In this document: positions 43,744-54,150 of the stretch, piece by piece
Position numbering within the stretch: the first letter of the stretch is position 1
Layout of the letters: the number at the start of each line of letters is the position of its first letter
NCBI RefSeq assembly: GCF_019457535.1
Contig: NZ_CP080417.1
Span: 3,100,001 to 3,164,000, forward strand
Source of the DNA: Shewanella halotolerans
GTDB taxonomy: Bacteria; Pseudomonadota; Gammaproteobacteria; Enterobacterales; Shewanellaceae
Reading direction: 5' to 3'
Length of the DNA stretch: 64,000 bases
Notes under the pieces: model-generated
The model's database searches: none
What the model was told of the DNA's origin: nothing
What the model saw: the letters and a program-made list of their open reading frames with translations, nothing else
Position numbers and translations under genes: made by a program

Positions 43744-44568
43744 ATGTTAGCCATCTTTATTCTTGCGCTGGTCAGTTGCGCCGCCATAGGTTACATACTG
43801 TTTAAGCCAAGGTATGTCAGGTATCGCCGCGCGCAGATCGCCAAGCGGCCCTTTCCTGCCAGTTGGCGCGCCATACTCAAGCGCCGTATGCCCTATTTTC
43901 GTGCCCTACCGAGCGACCTGCAACTACAGCTCAAGCGTCACATCCAGATCTTCATTGCCGAGAAGCAGTTCGTCGGCTGCCAGGGGATAGAGATTGATGA
44001 TGAGATCCGGGTAACCATCGCCGCCCAGGCTTGTCTGTTACTGCTCAATCGTGACACGGACTACTACCCTAAGCTGAAACAGATCTTGGTCTACCCTAGC
44101 CTGTTTATCGTCAGTCAGACTCAGCAAAATGGCGATGGCACCTTCTGGGAGCGCAAAAACATACTCTCTGGCGAGTCCTGGGAATTTGGCAAGGTGGTGC
44201 TCTCCTGGCATACCACCAAGGAAGACGCAGCCCAGCCCTATGATGGCCACAACGTAGTGATCCACGAGTTTGCCCACCAGCTGGATCAGGAAGATGGCCA
44301 CTCCAATGGTGCGCCCATCTTAGCCGATGCCAACGACTATCATTCTTGGTCTACCGTCATGGCGCAGGAGTTCACGAAGCTGCGCGAAGACGCCAAGTGG
44401 CATCAACCCAGCCTGTTTAACTATTACGGCGCCACCAACGAGGCCGAGTTCTTCGCGGTGATCACCGAGACCTTCTTCGAACGCCCCCATGAATTTTACC
44501 AGCAGCATCAGGCCCTCTATCAACAGATGAGTCATTTTTTCAAGCTAGATCCGGTAAACTGGCATTAA
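43744..44568 (+). CDS. mtfA: MtfA-like zinc metallopeptidase (M90 family)
   Basis: 274 residues from the ATG at 43744, supported by GGGAG 6-7 nt upstream. The zinc site is HEFAH near residue 172, with a conserved downstream Glu in NEAEFFAVITETFF. Unlike E. coli MtfA, an N-terminal hydrophobic helix (about 3-22, IFILALVSCAAIGYILF) predicts membrane anchoring. In E. coli MtfA binds the repressor Mlc and influences glucose PTS regulation; whether that holds here is unknown. Co-directional with the next gene (23-nt gap). Confidence 0.9.
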   Translation: MLAIFILALVSCAAIGYILFKPRYVRYRRAQIAKRPFPASWRAILKRRMPYFRALPSDLQLQLKRHIQIFIAEKQFVGCQGIEIDDEIRVTIAAQACLLLLNRDTDYYPKLKQILVYPSLFIVSQTQQNGDGTFWERKNILSGESWEFGKVVLSWHTTKEDAAQPYDGHNVVIHEFAHQLDQEDGHSNGAPILADANDYHSWSTVMAQEFTKLREDAKWHQPSLFNYYGATNEAEFFAVITETFFERPHEFYQQHQALYQQMSHFFKLDPVNWH

Positions 44569-44591
44569 CGACACGAAAAAGGAGTTTTACC

Positions 44592-45065
44592 ATGACCGTC
44601 AGACATCCCATGCTGACTTGGCTTTTGGCAGCCAGCGCCCTACTGCTGAGCGGCATTTGCCGGGCCGAGATCCCGCTAGAGGCGACTCAGACCTTAGACA
44701 AGCTACACGGCTACGCCGCCAGTGCCGATTGGGACAACTACTTCGCCCTCTATACTGAGGATGCCCACTTTATCGGTACCGATGCCACAGAAAACTGGAA
44801 CATGCAGGAATTTTCCGCCTATGCCCGCCCGACAAAGGGCTGGCACTACACCCTGGTTTCCAGACAGCTCCAGCAACACGGCGACGTGATAGTCTTCGAT
44901 GAGCACTTAAGCAGTAAGTCCTACGGCAACTGCCGCGGCACAGGCACTCTGGTACTGAGCCCACAAGGCTGGAAGATATTGCAATACCACCTGAGTTTTC
45001 CTATCCCCAACGCCATGGCCAAGCGGATCACGGCGCAGATTAGCGCCGCGAGTAAGGAAGAGTAG
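44592..45065 (+). CDS. Exported SnoaL/NTF2-like domain protein
   Basis: 157 residues. Signal peptide to about residue 25 (cleavage after GICRA). The mature part has the cone-shaped NTF2/SnoaL pattern: helical start LDKLHGYAASADWDNYFALY followed by TEDAHFIGTDATENWNM and beta strands ending in WKILQYHLSFPIPN. Such domains bind small hydrophobic ligands or act as enzymes; substrate unknown. AAGGAG lies 7-8 nt before the start. It probably shares a transcript with mtfA. Its stop is 2 bp from the stop of the HDOD gene on the other strand. Confidence 0.8.
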   Translation: MTVRHPMLTWLLAASALLLSGICRAEIPLEATQTLDKLHGYAASADWDNYFALYTEDAHFIGTDATENWNMQEFSAYARPTKGWHYTLVSRQLQQHGDVIVFDEHLSSKSYGNCRGTGTLVLSPQGWKILQYHLSFPIPNAMAKRITAQISAASKEE

Positions 45066-45067
45066 AG

Positions 45068-46516
45068 CTAATGCACAGAGACAGATAGGCAGAGATTGGT
45101 CAGCTGCGCGAAGTGGGTAAAGCGCTCGAAATCCACTTCAGCCAGCTTGCGATCCGAGCTGTGTCTGTCGGCGTATAACAGGCCAATCACCTTGTTATCC
45201 ACCAAGATCGGCGCCAACATGAAGCCCATGGCAGAGGTGTGGCGCCTGAGTTCTTCGTCGGTATAGAGACGCCACTTTTCCGAGCTAGGGTTGTCGATAA
45301 ACAGCGGTTTCTTGAGGTCGACACTCTCGGCAAACACATTCTTATCGTGATTAAGCTCGACGATAAACTCATTCTTCATCTTATCGCCGTTCTCGCCTAA
45401 CACCACGCGAGGCTGCAGGCGTTTTCGGTTTGGAGAGAGCAGCATCACGGCGCAGCGATCCATGCCTATACCATCGAGCAGACCGCTCAGGGTAATGGTG
45501 ATCACCTCATTAAAGTTCGCCTTGTTGATGGCGCAATCTGTGAGTTCCCTGAGCTTCTTCAGCTGCAGGTCAACATTAAACTCACGTACCTTAATGGGCT
45601 CGGCTTCGGGCTCCGCCGCCAGCGTCAATTGGTGAGTATCGGGCAAAAAGGCCACCAGCACCTTGGCGCCATAGGTATCGGCCAGCTTTCTGGTGGCGTG
45701 GCTACACTGGATCATCCGCCCCTTAAATTCATCCACCTCGAGATCCAGCATGTCTGCCGCCTGCTTGATTCGATGATTCAGCTCGGCAATATCTTTGCTG
45801 TCGCTGGCCATCAACTCGCTGATCTTGTTGGCAAGATAGATGGAGCGGATCTCAGGCGTGCGCTCATTGGGGTTAGACAGGGACTTTACCAGCACCTCAC
45901 CGAGGCCCCAGTTTTTGGCTATGCCCATGGAAAGCTGGGTAAATGAGGTGCCCAACACCTCTCTGACTACGTTATTGGCTTCCTTCTCATCGGCCTGATT
46001 GAGGCGTGCATCGAGCTGCTCTGTGGTCTCGCCGCCCATGCTCCAGAAGGCACTCTCCCCCAGGTGATAGAGCAGCGCGGCGATAAACACCTCTTCTTGC
46101 AGCTCTTCATCATGGTCTTTAAGCATCATCTTGGCCAGCATGGCTGCCTGGAAGGCTCTGGCCATCAGGGTGAGCAGCCTGTGGTACACGGGCTCAGATA
46201 AGCCCTTATTTTCTAGCAGGCTACTCAGGAGTTTGGCGGTAATACAGATGTTGCGTATGGTATCGAAGCCCAGCACCACGGCCGCACGGCTTACTGTGGT
46301 GACGTGGGAGATCCCCTTGTTATAGATGGCGCTGTTGGCCACCTTAAGAATTCGCGAGGTCAGCGCATTATCATGCATCACGCTGCGGCCGAGTATCGCC
46401 AGGGAGGAAACATCATCTTTGGCTAGTTTCTCTAGGGTTTTCACCGTCGAGCTAAGTGCCGGCATCTCTTGTTCGCTGATGCGTTTGGTCCAGTATTCTG
46501 CACCTTTACCTGACAT
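45068..46516 (-). CDS. HDOD and GAF domain signalling protein
   Basis: 482 residues from the ATG at 46516 (an upstream TTG would add four). The HDOD domain occupies about 15-215, with the pattern LGRSVMHDNALTSRILKVAN and SRAAVVLGFDTIRNICI; it is related to HD phosphohydrolases but lacks the full catalytic set. A linker follows, then a GAF domain at about 330-480 (DRCAVMLLSPNRKRLQPRVV, GLLYADRHSSDRKLAEVDFE). Likely a cytoplasmic sensor or scaffold in nucleotide signalling; partners unknown. Convergent with the SnoaL-like gene. Confidence 0.85.
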   Translation of the reverse strand: MSGKGAEYWTKRISEQEMPALSSTVKTLEKLAKDDVSSLAILGRSVMHDNALTSRILKVANSAIYNKGISHVTTVSRAAVVLGFDTIRNICITAKLLSSLLENKGLSEPVYHRLLTLMARAFQAAMLAKMMLKDHDEELQEEVFIAALLYHLGESAFWSMGGETTEQLDARLNQADEKEANNVVREVLGTSFTQLSMGIAKNWGLGEVLVKSLSNPNERTPEIRSIYLANKISELMASDSKDIAELNHRIKQAADMLDLEVDEFKGRMIQCSHATRKLADTYGAKVLVAFLPDTHQLTLAAEPEAEPIKVREFNVDLQLKKLRELTDCAINKANFNEVITITLSGLLDGIGMDRCAVMLLSPNRKRLQPRVVLGENGDKMKNEFIVELNHDKNVFAESVDLKKPLFIDNPSSEKWRLYTDEELRRHTSAMGFMLAPILVDNKVIGLLYADRHSSDRKLAEVDFERFTHFAQLTNLCLSVSVH

Positions 46517-46864
46517 GGCAGTGTTCAATGCGTATCTACTCTTTTATATAAAGAAATAAGGATAGCGCTCGCTTGCCGGCGCCGTCTTTGATGAATTATA
46601 GGCAGAAAAACTTATAACATAACAATTACATCTGCCGCCAGTGGCAAATCACGTTTATCACCTGCACCCTATTCACATGGCGAGGATTTCATCTCTTTAT
46701 CGGCTGCGGGAGCGTATTGATAAGCACAAAATAAAAAAGGCGGCTCAAGAGGGACCGCCAAAGCAAGCAAAAATAAACAAGTAGAAAGGAAAGAAAAACC
46801 TCGCACTGCACGTAGGAACACAGTGCGAGGAACAACCGCTGCTAAAGGACAGCAAGTCGAAACT
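46517..46864. other. Gap between aceA and the HDOD gene
   Basis: No gene. It contains the aceA terminator (separate entry) and the promoter region of the HDOD gene. Confidence 0.5.
46730..46760 (-). terminator. Intrinsic terminator of aceBA
   Basis: Minus strand: GGCGG and CCGCC around an 11-nt loop followed by six T, about 105 bp after the aceA stop. Confidence 0.8.
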
Positions 46865-48190
46865 TTAGAACTGCTCCTCTTCGGTAGAGCCAGTCAGTGC
46901 CGTGACCGAAGACTCACCGCCCTGGATCACATTGGTCACCTTATCGAAGTAGCCTGTACCCACCTCTTGCTGGTGCGCCACGAAGGTGTAGCCTTTCTTC
47001 GCCGCGGCGAATTCGACTTCCTGTACCTTCTCGACATAGTGCTTCATGCCTTCGCCACGCGCATAGTCATAGGCGAGGTCGAACATGTTGTACCACATGT
47101 TGTGGATACCGGCTAAGGTGATGAACTGGTACTTGTAGCCCATGTCCGACAATTCTTGCTGGAAGCGGGCGATGGTGGCATCGTCCAGGTTCTTCTTCCA
47201 GTTGAAAGAAGGTGAACAGTTATAGGCCAGCAGCTGATCTGGGTATTGCGCATGGATAGCCTCGGCAAAGCGGCGTGCCTCTTCAAGATCAGGCTTAGCC
47301 GTCTCACACCAGATAAGATCTGCGTATGGGGCGTAGGCCAGACCGCGAGAGATAGCCTGGTCGATGCCAGCATTCACACGGTAGAAACCTTCTGAAGTGC
47401 GCTCGCCTGTGATGAAGTCGCGATCATAAGGGTCGCAATCAGAGGTCAGCAGATCCGCAGCGTTCGCATCGGTACGGGCGATAACCAGAGTTGGTACGCC
47501 GCTCACGTCGGCAGCCAAACGCGCCGAAACCAGCTTCTGTACCGCTTCCTGGGTCGGCACCAACACCTTACCGCCCATGTGGCCACACTTCTTCACCGAG
47601 GCTAGCTGATCTTCAAAATGCACACCCGCCGCGCCGGCATCGATCATGTTCTTCATCAGCTCGTAGGCGTTAAGCACACCACCAAAACCGGCTTCGGCAT
47701 CGGCCACGATAGGCAAGAAGTAGTCTGTGTAGCGCTCATCTTGTGGGTCAATCTGGTTGCTCCACTGGATCTGGTCGGCGCGGCGAAACGAGTTGTTGAT
47801 GCGCTGAACCACTGCAGGCACAGAGTTTGCTGGATAAAGCGACTGATCTGGGTACATGGTGCCCGCTAGGTTAGCATCGGCAGCCACCTGCCAGCCCGAC
47901 AGGTAGATGGCCTCGATACCCGCCTTGGCCTGCTGTACCGCCTGACCACCGGTCAGGGCGCCCAGTGAGTTAACATAACCTTTCTTAGCGCCACCATTAA
48001 CCAGCTGCCATAGCTTCTCGGCGCCGCGGGTTGCCAGGGTATTTTCCGGGACAATCGAACCGCGTAAGGCCACTACGTCCTCTGCTGAATAAGGGCGACG
48101 AACGCCTGCCCAACGTGGATTTTCAGCCCAATCTTGCTTAATCGCATCAATCTGTTGTTGACGTGAAATCTGTGTAGTTGCCTTAGTCAT
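46865..48190 (-). CDS. aceA: Isocitrate lyase
   Basis: 441 residues from the ATG at 48190, with GGAG 7 nt upstream (an upstream in-frame start would add nine residues). The catalytic loop KKCGHMGGKVL carries the active Cys. The metal and substrate segments GIEAIYLSGWQVAADAN and TDYFLPIVADAEAGFGG are intact. It splits isocitrate to succinate and glyoxylate, the first step of the glyoxylate shunt. It lies 106 bp after aceB on the same strand. Confidence 0.98.
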   Translation of the reverse strand: MTKATTQISRQQQIDAIKQDWAENPRWAGVRRPYSAEDVVALRGSIVPENTLATRGAEKLWQLVNGGAKKGYVNSLGALTGGQAVQQAKAGIEAIYLSGWQVAADANLAGTMYPDQSLYPANSVPAVVQRINNSFRRADQIQWSNQIDPQDERYTDYFLPIVADAEAGFGGVLNAYELMKNMIDAGAAGVHFEDQLASVKKCGHMGGKVLVPTQEAVQKLVSARLAADVSGVPTLVIARTDANAADLLTSDCDPYDRDFITGERTSEGFYRVNAGIDQAISRGLAYAPYADLIWCETAKPDLEEARRFAEAIHAQYPDQLLAYNCSPSFNWKKNLDDATIARFQQELSDMGYKYQFITLAGIHNMWYNMFDLAYDYARGEGMKHYVEKVQEVEFAAAKKGYTFVAHQQEVGTGYFDKVTNVIQGGESSVTALTGSTEEEQF

Positions 48191-48296
48191 AATCTTCTCC
48201 ATCTCAGGTGTTAGCATCCAGCTCCCTCAATACCACTCACATTCAAAGGCGCTAAATAGGTTTGGGTATTACCCTTTCATTTATAAAATCATCTCG

Positions 48297-49931
<1,635 letters not shown>

Positions 49932-50280
49932 CCCGATATCTCCCAAGCGCTCACTTACCGTTAATTTCAATTCTTCCAGCCTTTAACCTAAGGCCCGCCA
50001 TACCTTGTAATGATGGCCATACAGCTTGAAACACCAGCAAGGGGTTACAAATGTACGTTTTGAACAAAATCTACTAACAAACTGTTGGGATTGCAACAAT
50101 ACGATCGTCGAGAAAATCAGCGAAAAAAGCTGAGTTACATCACAAAAAATTGGTAAGACCAAAAAGCAAATACAGACTTAAGCAGTTGTTTTTATAAAAT
50201 TAATTTAAACAACAACAAATCAAGAAATGACTAAATTTAAAAGTTGTCTGACAAATGAACCAAGTCCCACACACTGAAAG

Positions 50281-50303
50281 TTATTACGTAAATTTATTAC
50301 GTA
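50281..50303. promoter_or_regulatory. Direct repeat TTATTACGTA, candidate regulator site upstream of aceBA
   Basis: TTATTACGTA occurs at 50281-50290 and 50294-50303, 13 bp apart. A related perfect palindrome CGTTTACGTAAACG lies at 50463-50476. The shared TTACGTAA core suggests a common dimeric regulator. Glyoxylate-shunt genes in Shewanella are known to be under fatty-acid-responsive control, but I cannot assign these sites to a specific protein. Confidence 0.4.
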
Positions 50304-50462
50304 CAGTAATTTTATCGATACAGAGATTTCGCCTAGAAGCCTGACAGATAAAAAGGCGGCACGTTTTGCTTTACTTGCAAGTAAGGCCATTAAAGCCCAA
50401 TAATTTCAATACCTTGAACGCAACTCTGACACACCCAAAATCAAACGCACGTTTCAATTTGA

Positions 50463-50476
50463 CGTTTACGTAAACG
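50463..50476. promoter_or_regulatory. Perfect 14-bp palindrome CGTTTACGTAAACG
   Basis: Self-complementary over all 14 bases and related to the TTATTACGTA repeats 170 bp away. It lies about 530 bp upstream of aceB and about 750 bp from the GGDEF gene end, so its target promoter is unclear. Confidence 0.4.
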
Positions 50477-50665
50477 ACACAAAAGCAAAGCGAAATGACT
50501 TGTCACAATTCGGTAACGTTTGTCGATCAACATCACGATTTTTTTTGGTTTGCTGCAAAAAAAATCAAAAAAAAACCGAATAAATTGCATAGCTAACCCA
50601 GCAGAGACGCTTATCATGCAGCCAGGACAAGGCATCAAACTCGGCCATTCGACAAGCCTCGCTCT

Positions 50666-50720
50666 CCTTCTGTCGCTATTCTTCTATCGCCCCCTTCTAT
50701 CGCTATCCTCCTGTCGCTAA
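50666..50720. repeat. Tandem CTTCTATCGCTAT-type repeats
   Basis: Four imperfect copies of a 13-15 bp unit (CCTTCTGTCGCTATT, CTTCTATCGCCCC, CTTCTATCGCTAT, CCTCCTGTCGCTAA). No coding frame is supported. Related short repeats on the opposite strand (CGAGAAGCGC twice, CAAGAAGGA twice) occur at about 51062-51135. Confidence 0.55.
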
Positions 50721-51222
50721 GCAATCAGCGTAAAATGACTAACTCGCACGGTGACTAGCCGCTCAGCTTTAATATCAATAGTAATAAAAGGCAGCAAACC
50801 TAAGTTCAAACAACAAAATACTGAAGGCGAACCGCACAAGCCCTAGAGGTAAACGACTGACAACATGGAACTAGAAGCTCAGCGCAAGACGAAAGAGCTA
50901 GCCAGAAGAAGTGAACCACTCGGTAAACATCGAGTACCTGTTGCAGGAAGGCCTGATAGGCTCCCATCGATGCAAGAGGGAATCGCTAAGGATGCATAAA
51001 GGCAAAAGCTTCACTAGAAGAGAACAGCTTAGACAGCAAACATAGACTAGAGTCACTAACACCAACGAGAAGCGCGAACATCAACGAGAAGCGCTAGCGC
51101 AGACAAGAAGGACTTTCGCAAACAAGAAGGATTAGCAGAGTTAAAGACAAGTGTCGGCAAGCCAATGACTCGCCTAGGGGTAACGATTTTGAACTAAATA
51201 ACGGCAAACCAGTTAGCTAAGG

Positions 51223-53004
51223 CTAAGCATTCACCGCATTAATGGGGGTGTCGGGCGTAGACTCCATGCTCGGGCGGTACATGACCACGCAGTTACGGCC
51301 ATTGCGCTTGGCCTGATACATGGCGAGATCGACCCGCTTCATGAGTGGATCCAGGCTAAGATCCTCCTCCACACTGGTACAGACACCGAAACTGGCGGTA
51401 ATGCTCAGGTCACTATAGTGAGGCTTAGTCTGAATCGACTCTATGGCCAGGCGACACTGCTTGGCGATCTTGAGGGCCGCCTGCTCATCCGTGTACGGCA
51501 AGAAGAGCGCAAACTCTTCACCGCCCATGCGCACAAACAGATCCCTGCTCTTGAGGCTCGGCGTCACCGCATCGACTACTCGCCGCAATGCCCAATCACC
51601 GGCGCTATGGCCATAAGTATCGTTGATCGACTTGAAGTGGTCTAAGTCGAACATCACCACACTAAACACGCTGCGATGAGCCAAGACATCGACGAAGAGA
51701 TTTTCGGCAAAGTCTTGCCCCGTGCCTCGGTTTAATACTCCGGTCAAAGGATCTCGCTGAGAGATGCGCTTATATTTGCGCTTCTGCACAAACATGGTTG
51801 CACCAAAAATAATGAGACAGATAGAACAACCAAAGGCGATCATCAGCGCCATACTCTCGTTGTATCTCTCCAGCTCAACCACCTTTTGCTGCGCCGTATA
51901 GAGCGCCCTATCCTGGTTGAGCATCTTAATTTCACGGGTCTTCTCGGCATTCTCAAACTTGGCCATCTGATACGCATAGGCCTTTGCCTTGGTCTCATCG
52001 ATATCGGCCTCACTAAGCTGCATATACTCGTCCAGATAACGATAGGCCTCCTGGTAGCTTCCCTCTAAAGCCAAGGCATCGGCCATCATCTTATAGGCGC
52101 GTTTCTTGGCGTTGAGCACGCTTGGTTCGTCCTCAACATCTATGACTTGCTGGGCGTATTGCTTGGCGCTTTCAACCTCTTTCTTCATCAAGTAGGTTTC
52201 GGCCAGCAAGGCATTAACATCGTTAATCTCTAACTGAAACTTAAATGTCTTGTACTTTGCAAGCGCTGAAAGGAACAGCTTCTCCGCTTGCTCAAGCTCG
52301 CCTAGCTTAAGGTGTGAAGTGCCCTTGCCCTTGTCGGCCATGGCAACAATAAGCGGAATATTATGTTCACTACAGAAGGTGCGGGTATCGGCAAATAACT
52401 GCTTAGCCTCATTGTAATGAGAGAGCTTTAGCTCCCCTGCCGCCAATAGCACTTGGGCATAACACTGCTCTTTCGGCGATCTGTCGCGGCTGAGTGCATA
52501 GGCCAGCGAGGCATAGCGCTTCACCTCATCATAGACTTCGAGATCCAGATAGAGGTTGGCCAACCTCAGATAAGAGGTCATCTTAATGGTCACATCATCT
52601 ATCTGCTCGATACGGTCGAGATTCTTCGCCATTGCATCCAAGGCGCCCTGATAGTTCTTCATGGCGATCAGCGCTGTGGCCTGATACAGATAGATGGAAT
52701 TTTGAGTTTCGGGAGAGTGGCTCAGCTGTTCGGCCTGAGTAAGTAGGTTAAAGGCGCGCTCGTAGGCACCGTTATACATCTCCTTGTTACTCTCCAGGGT
52801 CAACACCCGAGCCCTCTGTTCGCGGCTCAAGTGCTGGGTATTCTCTTTAAGGTAGGCAATTACCTCAGACGACTTGGCCGGCTCTGCAATTAAGGATGCC
52901 TTTAGCTCATCGATAACCGCGTCATAATCGACATCGCTCGCAACGGCAGATCCGCAAAGCGCTATCGAAAAGACACAAGCCAAAAATAGTCTGAGGTAAT
53001 ACAT
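51223..53004 (-). CDS. Membrane diguanylate cyclase with periplasmic TPR sensor domain
   Basis: 593 residues. Signal peptide or leader helix to about residue 22, then a long helical region of tetratricopeptide repeats (about 30-360) expected in the periplasm. A coiled segment and a transmembrane helix follow at about 382-406 (SMALMIAFGCSICLIIFGA). The GGDEF domain is at about 415-575, with an intact active site GGEEF near 493-497 and the upstream DLDHFKSINDTYGHSAGD motif. No obvious RxxD inhibitory site precedes GGEEF. It should make c-di-GMP. It starts 14 nt after the borosin precursor stop, so it is probably in the same operon. Confidence 0.9.
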   Translation of the reverse strand: MYYLRLFLACVFSIALCGSAVASDVDYDAVIDELKASLIAEPAKSSEVIAYLKENTQHLSREQRARVLTLESNKEMYNGAYERAFNLLTQAEQLSHSPETQNSIYLYQATALIAMKNYQGALDAMAKNLDRIEQIDDVTIKMTSYLRLANLYLDLEVYDEVKRYASLAYALSRDRSPKEQCYAQVLLAAGELKLSHYNEAKQLFADTRTFCSEHNIPLIVAMADKGKGTSHLKLGELEQAEKLFLSALAKYKTFKFQLEINDVNALLAETYLMKKEVESAKQYAQQVIDVEDEPSVLNAKKRAYKMMADALALEGSYQEAYRYLDEYMQLSEADIDETKAKAYAYQMAKFENAEKTREIKMLNQDRALYTAQQKVVELERYNESMALMIAFGCSICLIIFGATMFVQKRKYKRISQRDPLTGVLNRGTGQDFAENLFVDVLAHRSVFSVVMFDLDHFKSINDTYGHSAGDWALRRVVDAVTPSLKSRDLFVRMGGEEFALFLPYTDEQAALKIAKQCRLAIESIQTKPHYSDLSITASFGVCTSVEEDLSLDPLMKRVDLAMYQAKRNGRNCVVMYRPSMESTPDTPINAVNA

Positions 53005-53018
53005 ATAGTTTCTACGAG

Positions 53019-53240
53019 TTACTTGCTGTCATCTGGGTTAGTGATGATCAAATAGGATTGTACTTCGCTGGTGTCACCTGAGAGCGAATCGAGCTGCGCT
53101 TTATCACCCGACAACACCGCCTGGATCTCTTCATCCGTTAGGCCATTGGCTTTCATCACACCTTCTGGATCAGCCTTGTAAGCCTCTAACAGCGCGGCAT
53201 CCGAACCTAACTTCTGAAAAAAATCGCTTAGCTTAGACAT
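53019..53240 (-). CDS. Split borosin precursor peptide (SonA-like)
   Basis: 73 residues from the ATG at 53240, which has GGAG 7 nt upstream; an ATG four codons earlier lacks one. Residues about 1-55 form a small helical leader domain (SDFFQKLGSDAALLEAYKAD, then GLTDEEIQAVLSGD) like the borosin-binding domain and the related LigA-type fold. The C-terminal core is SEVQSYLIITNPDDSK (residues 58-73). From the S. oneidensis SonM/SonA pair, alpha-N-methylation is expected on backbone amides in the hydrophobic YLII stretch (63-66). The separate methyltransferase gene lies 85 bp upstream. No protease or export gene is adjacent. Confidence 0.88.
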   Translation of the reverse strand: MSKLSDFFQKLGSDAALLEAYKADPEGVMKANGLTDEEIQAVLSGDKAQLDSLSGDTSEVQSYLIITNPDDSK

Positions 53241-53276
53241 ATCATTCTCCATTGTTATGTAATAACACTAGTTGCT

Positions 53277-53318
53277 AGACAAAAGTTTGACCACTCTAGC
53301 TTTAATCAAACTCCGTCT
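53277..53318 (-). other. mRNA hairpin between borosin methyltransferase and precursor genes
   Basis: On the minus strand AGACGGAGTTTGA pairs with TCAAACTTTTGTCT: 7 perfect pairs next to the loop, then two G-U pairs, a one-base bulge and four more pairs, around a 15-nt loop. There is no T run, so it is not a standard terminator. It could be a processing or stabilising element that raises precursor levels over enzyme levels. Confidence 0.5.
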
Positions 53319-53325
53319 CATTTTT

Positions 53326-54150
53326 TTAACCCAATAAAGCTTCTGAAATACCGAGTTTTGCCAAAACCTTATGGTTCACCTTCAGCGGCGCCGCCGGTGG
53401 AATTAGCAAGGTAGTAATAGCAGTTAACTTGGCTTGGGGTAACGCCTTGAGTAATAAGCGTTCAATTCGAGGCGCCTGTGTCGGTAAATTGGGCGCTTCA
53501 TATAAAATGACCTCATGGTCTAACGGATACCACTCGCTAAGCTGCTCAACCAAGACCTGCAAACAATCCGAGTTAGTATGAAACTTGGTGAGCGTGTGCT
53601 CTCCGGCGATGGCTATCTGCCACAGCAGCAGATGGGTGGCGGGATCCGGCGTATGACAGTAGAACATGAATTGACTGGCCTCGAAGCTCTGGTGACCAGA
53701 TTGTCCAGGGTCTATCCCCACGTCGGCCCATAAGCAGGCCTCGGCTGAGATCCCCGGCTCCATCTTGGCCTCGAAACCTTCTTCGCGCGCCCGGCGAATG
53801 GCGATATGGGACACACAGGCAAACACACCTGGATGACCATACAGGGCGCACACGACCCGCTTACCCGCCCTAACCTCGGTCAATATCGCCTCGACCATCT
53901 GTTGGTAGGTATCACGACGGCTCTTAACTTCTTCACCCTGGGCATAGTATTGATGCAGTGATCGGACATCATGATTCATGCTCTCAAGCCACTGGAGGGC
54001 AAAGGCATCGGGCACCAAAGAAAAAACCACGTCGGCCAGCTCGATATAACTCTTACTCAGCACGGTTATTTGACCGCCCAGGTTAAGACCTGTGCCGACA
54101 CAAACCAAACTGCCAAGCTTTTTAGATTCATCCATTCTTGCTGTATCCAT
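53326..54150 (-). CDS. Split borosin alpha-N-methyltransferase (SonM-like)
   Basis: About 274 residues from the first ATG; a GTG three codons upstream or an ATG five codons downstream are alternatives, and no strong ribosome-binding site decides. The protein is a tetrapyrrole-methylase-fold SAM enzyme. GSLVCVGTGLNLGGQITVLS is the first SAM-loop region. YYAQGEEVKSRRDTYQQMVE carries the conserved Arg and Tyr residues that in borosin enzymes support amide methylation. CALYGHPGVFACVSHIAIRR and EPGISAEACLWADVGIDPG are the other family motifs. It closely resembles SonM of S. oneidensis, which iteratively N-methylates the SonA backbone. Confidence 0.9.
   Translation of the reverse strand: MDTARMDESKKLGSLVCVGTGLNLGGQITVLSKSYIELADVVFSLVPDAFALQWLESMNHDVRSLHQYYAQGEEVKSRRDTYQQMVEAILTEVRAGKRVVCALYGHPGVFACVSHIAIRRAREEGFEAKMEPGISAEACLWADVGIDPGQSGHQSFEASQFMFYCHTPDPATHLLLWQIAIAGEHTLTKFHTNSDCLQVLVEQLSEWYPLDHEVILYEAPNLPTQAPRIERLLLKALPQAKLTAITTLLIPPAAPLKVNHKVLAKLGISEALLG

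Larger units (their letters stand above)
49932..51222. other. 1.29-kb region without a confident gene upstream of aceBA
   Basis: The first half (to about 50620) is AT-rich and holds the aceB promoter region with repeated TTACGTAA-type sites. The second half contains two families of short imperfect repeats and no frame with a credible start. Several GGA motifs occur on the plus strand (near 50872, 50946, 50981, 50989, 51112 and 51128) but too few and too irregular to call a CsrB-type RNA. A small RNA gene remains possible. Confidence 0.5.

Noticed and set aside
50860..51140. Possible CsrB-type small RNA because of several GGA motifs
   Set aside because: Only about six GGA motifs, not regularly placed in hairpin loops, and no clear terminator. 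The evidence is too weak to call.
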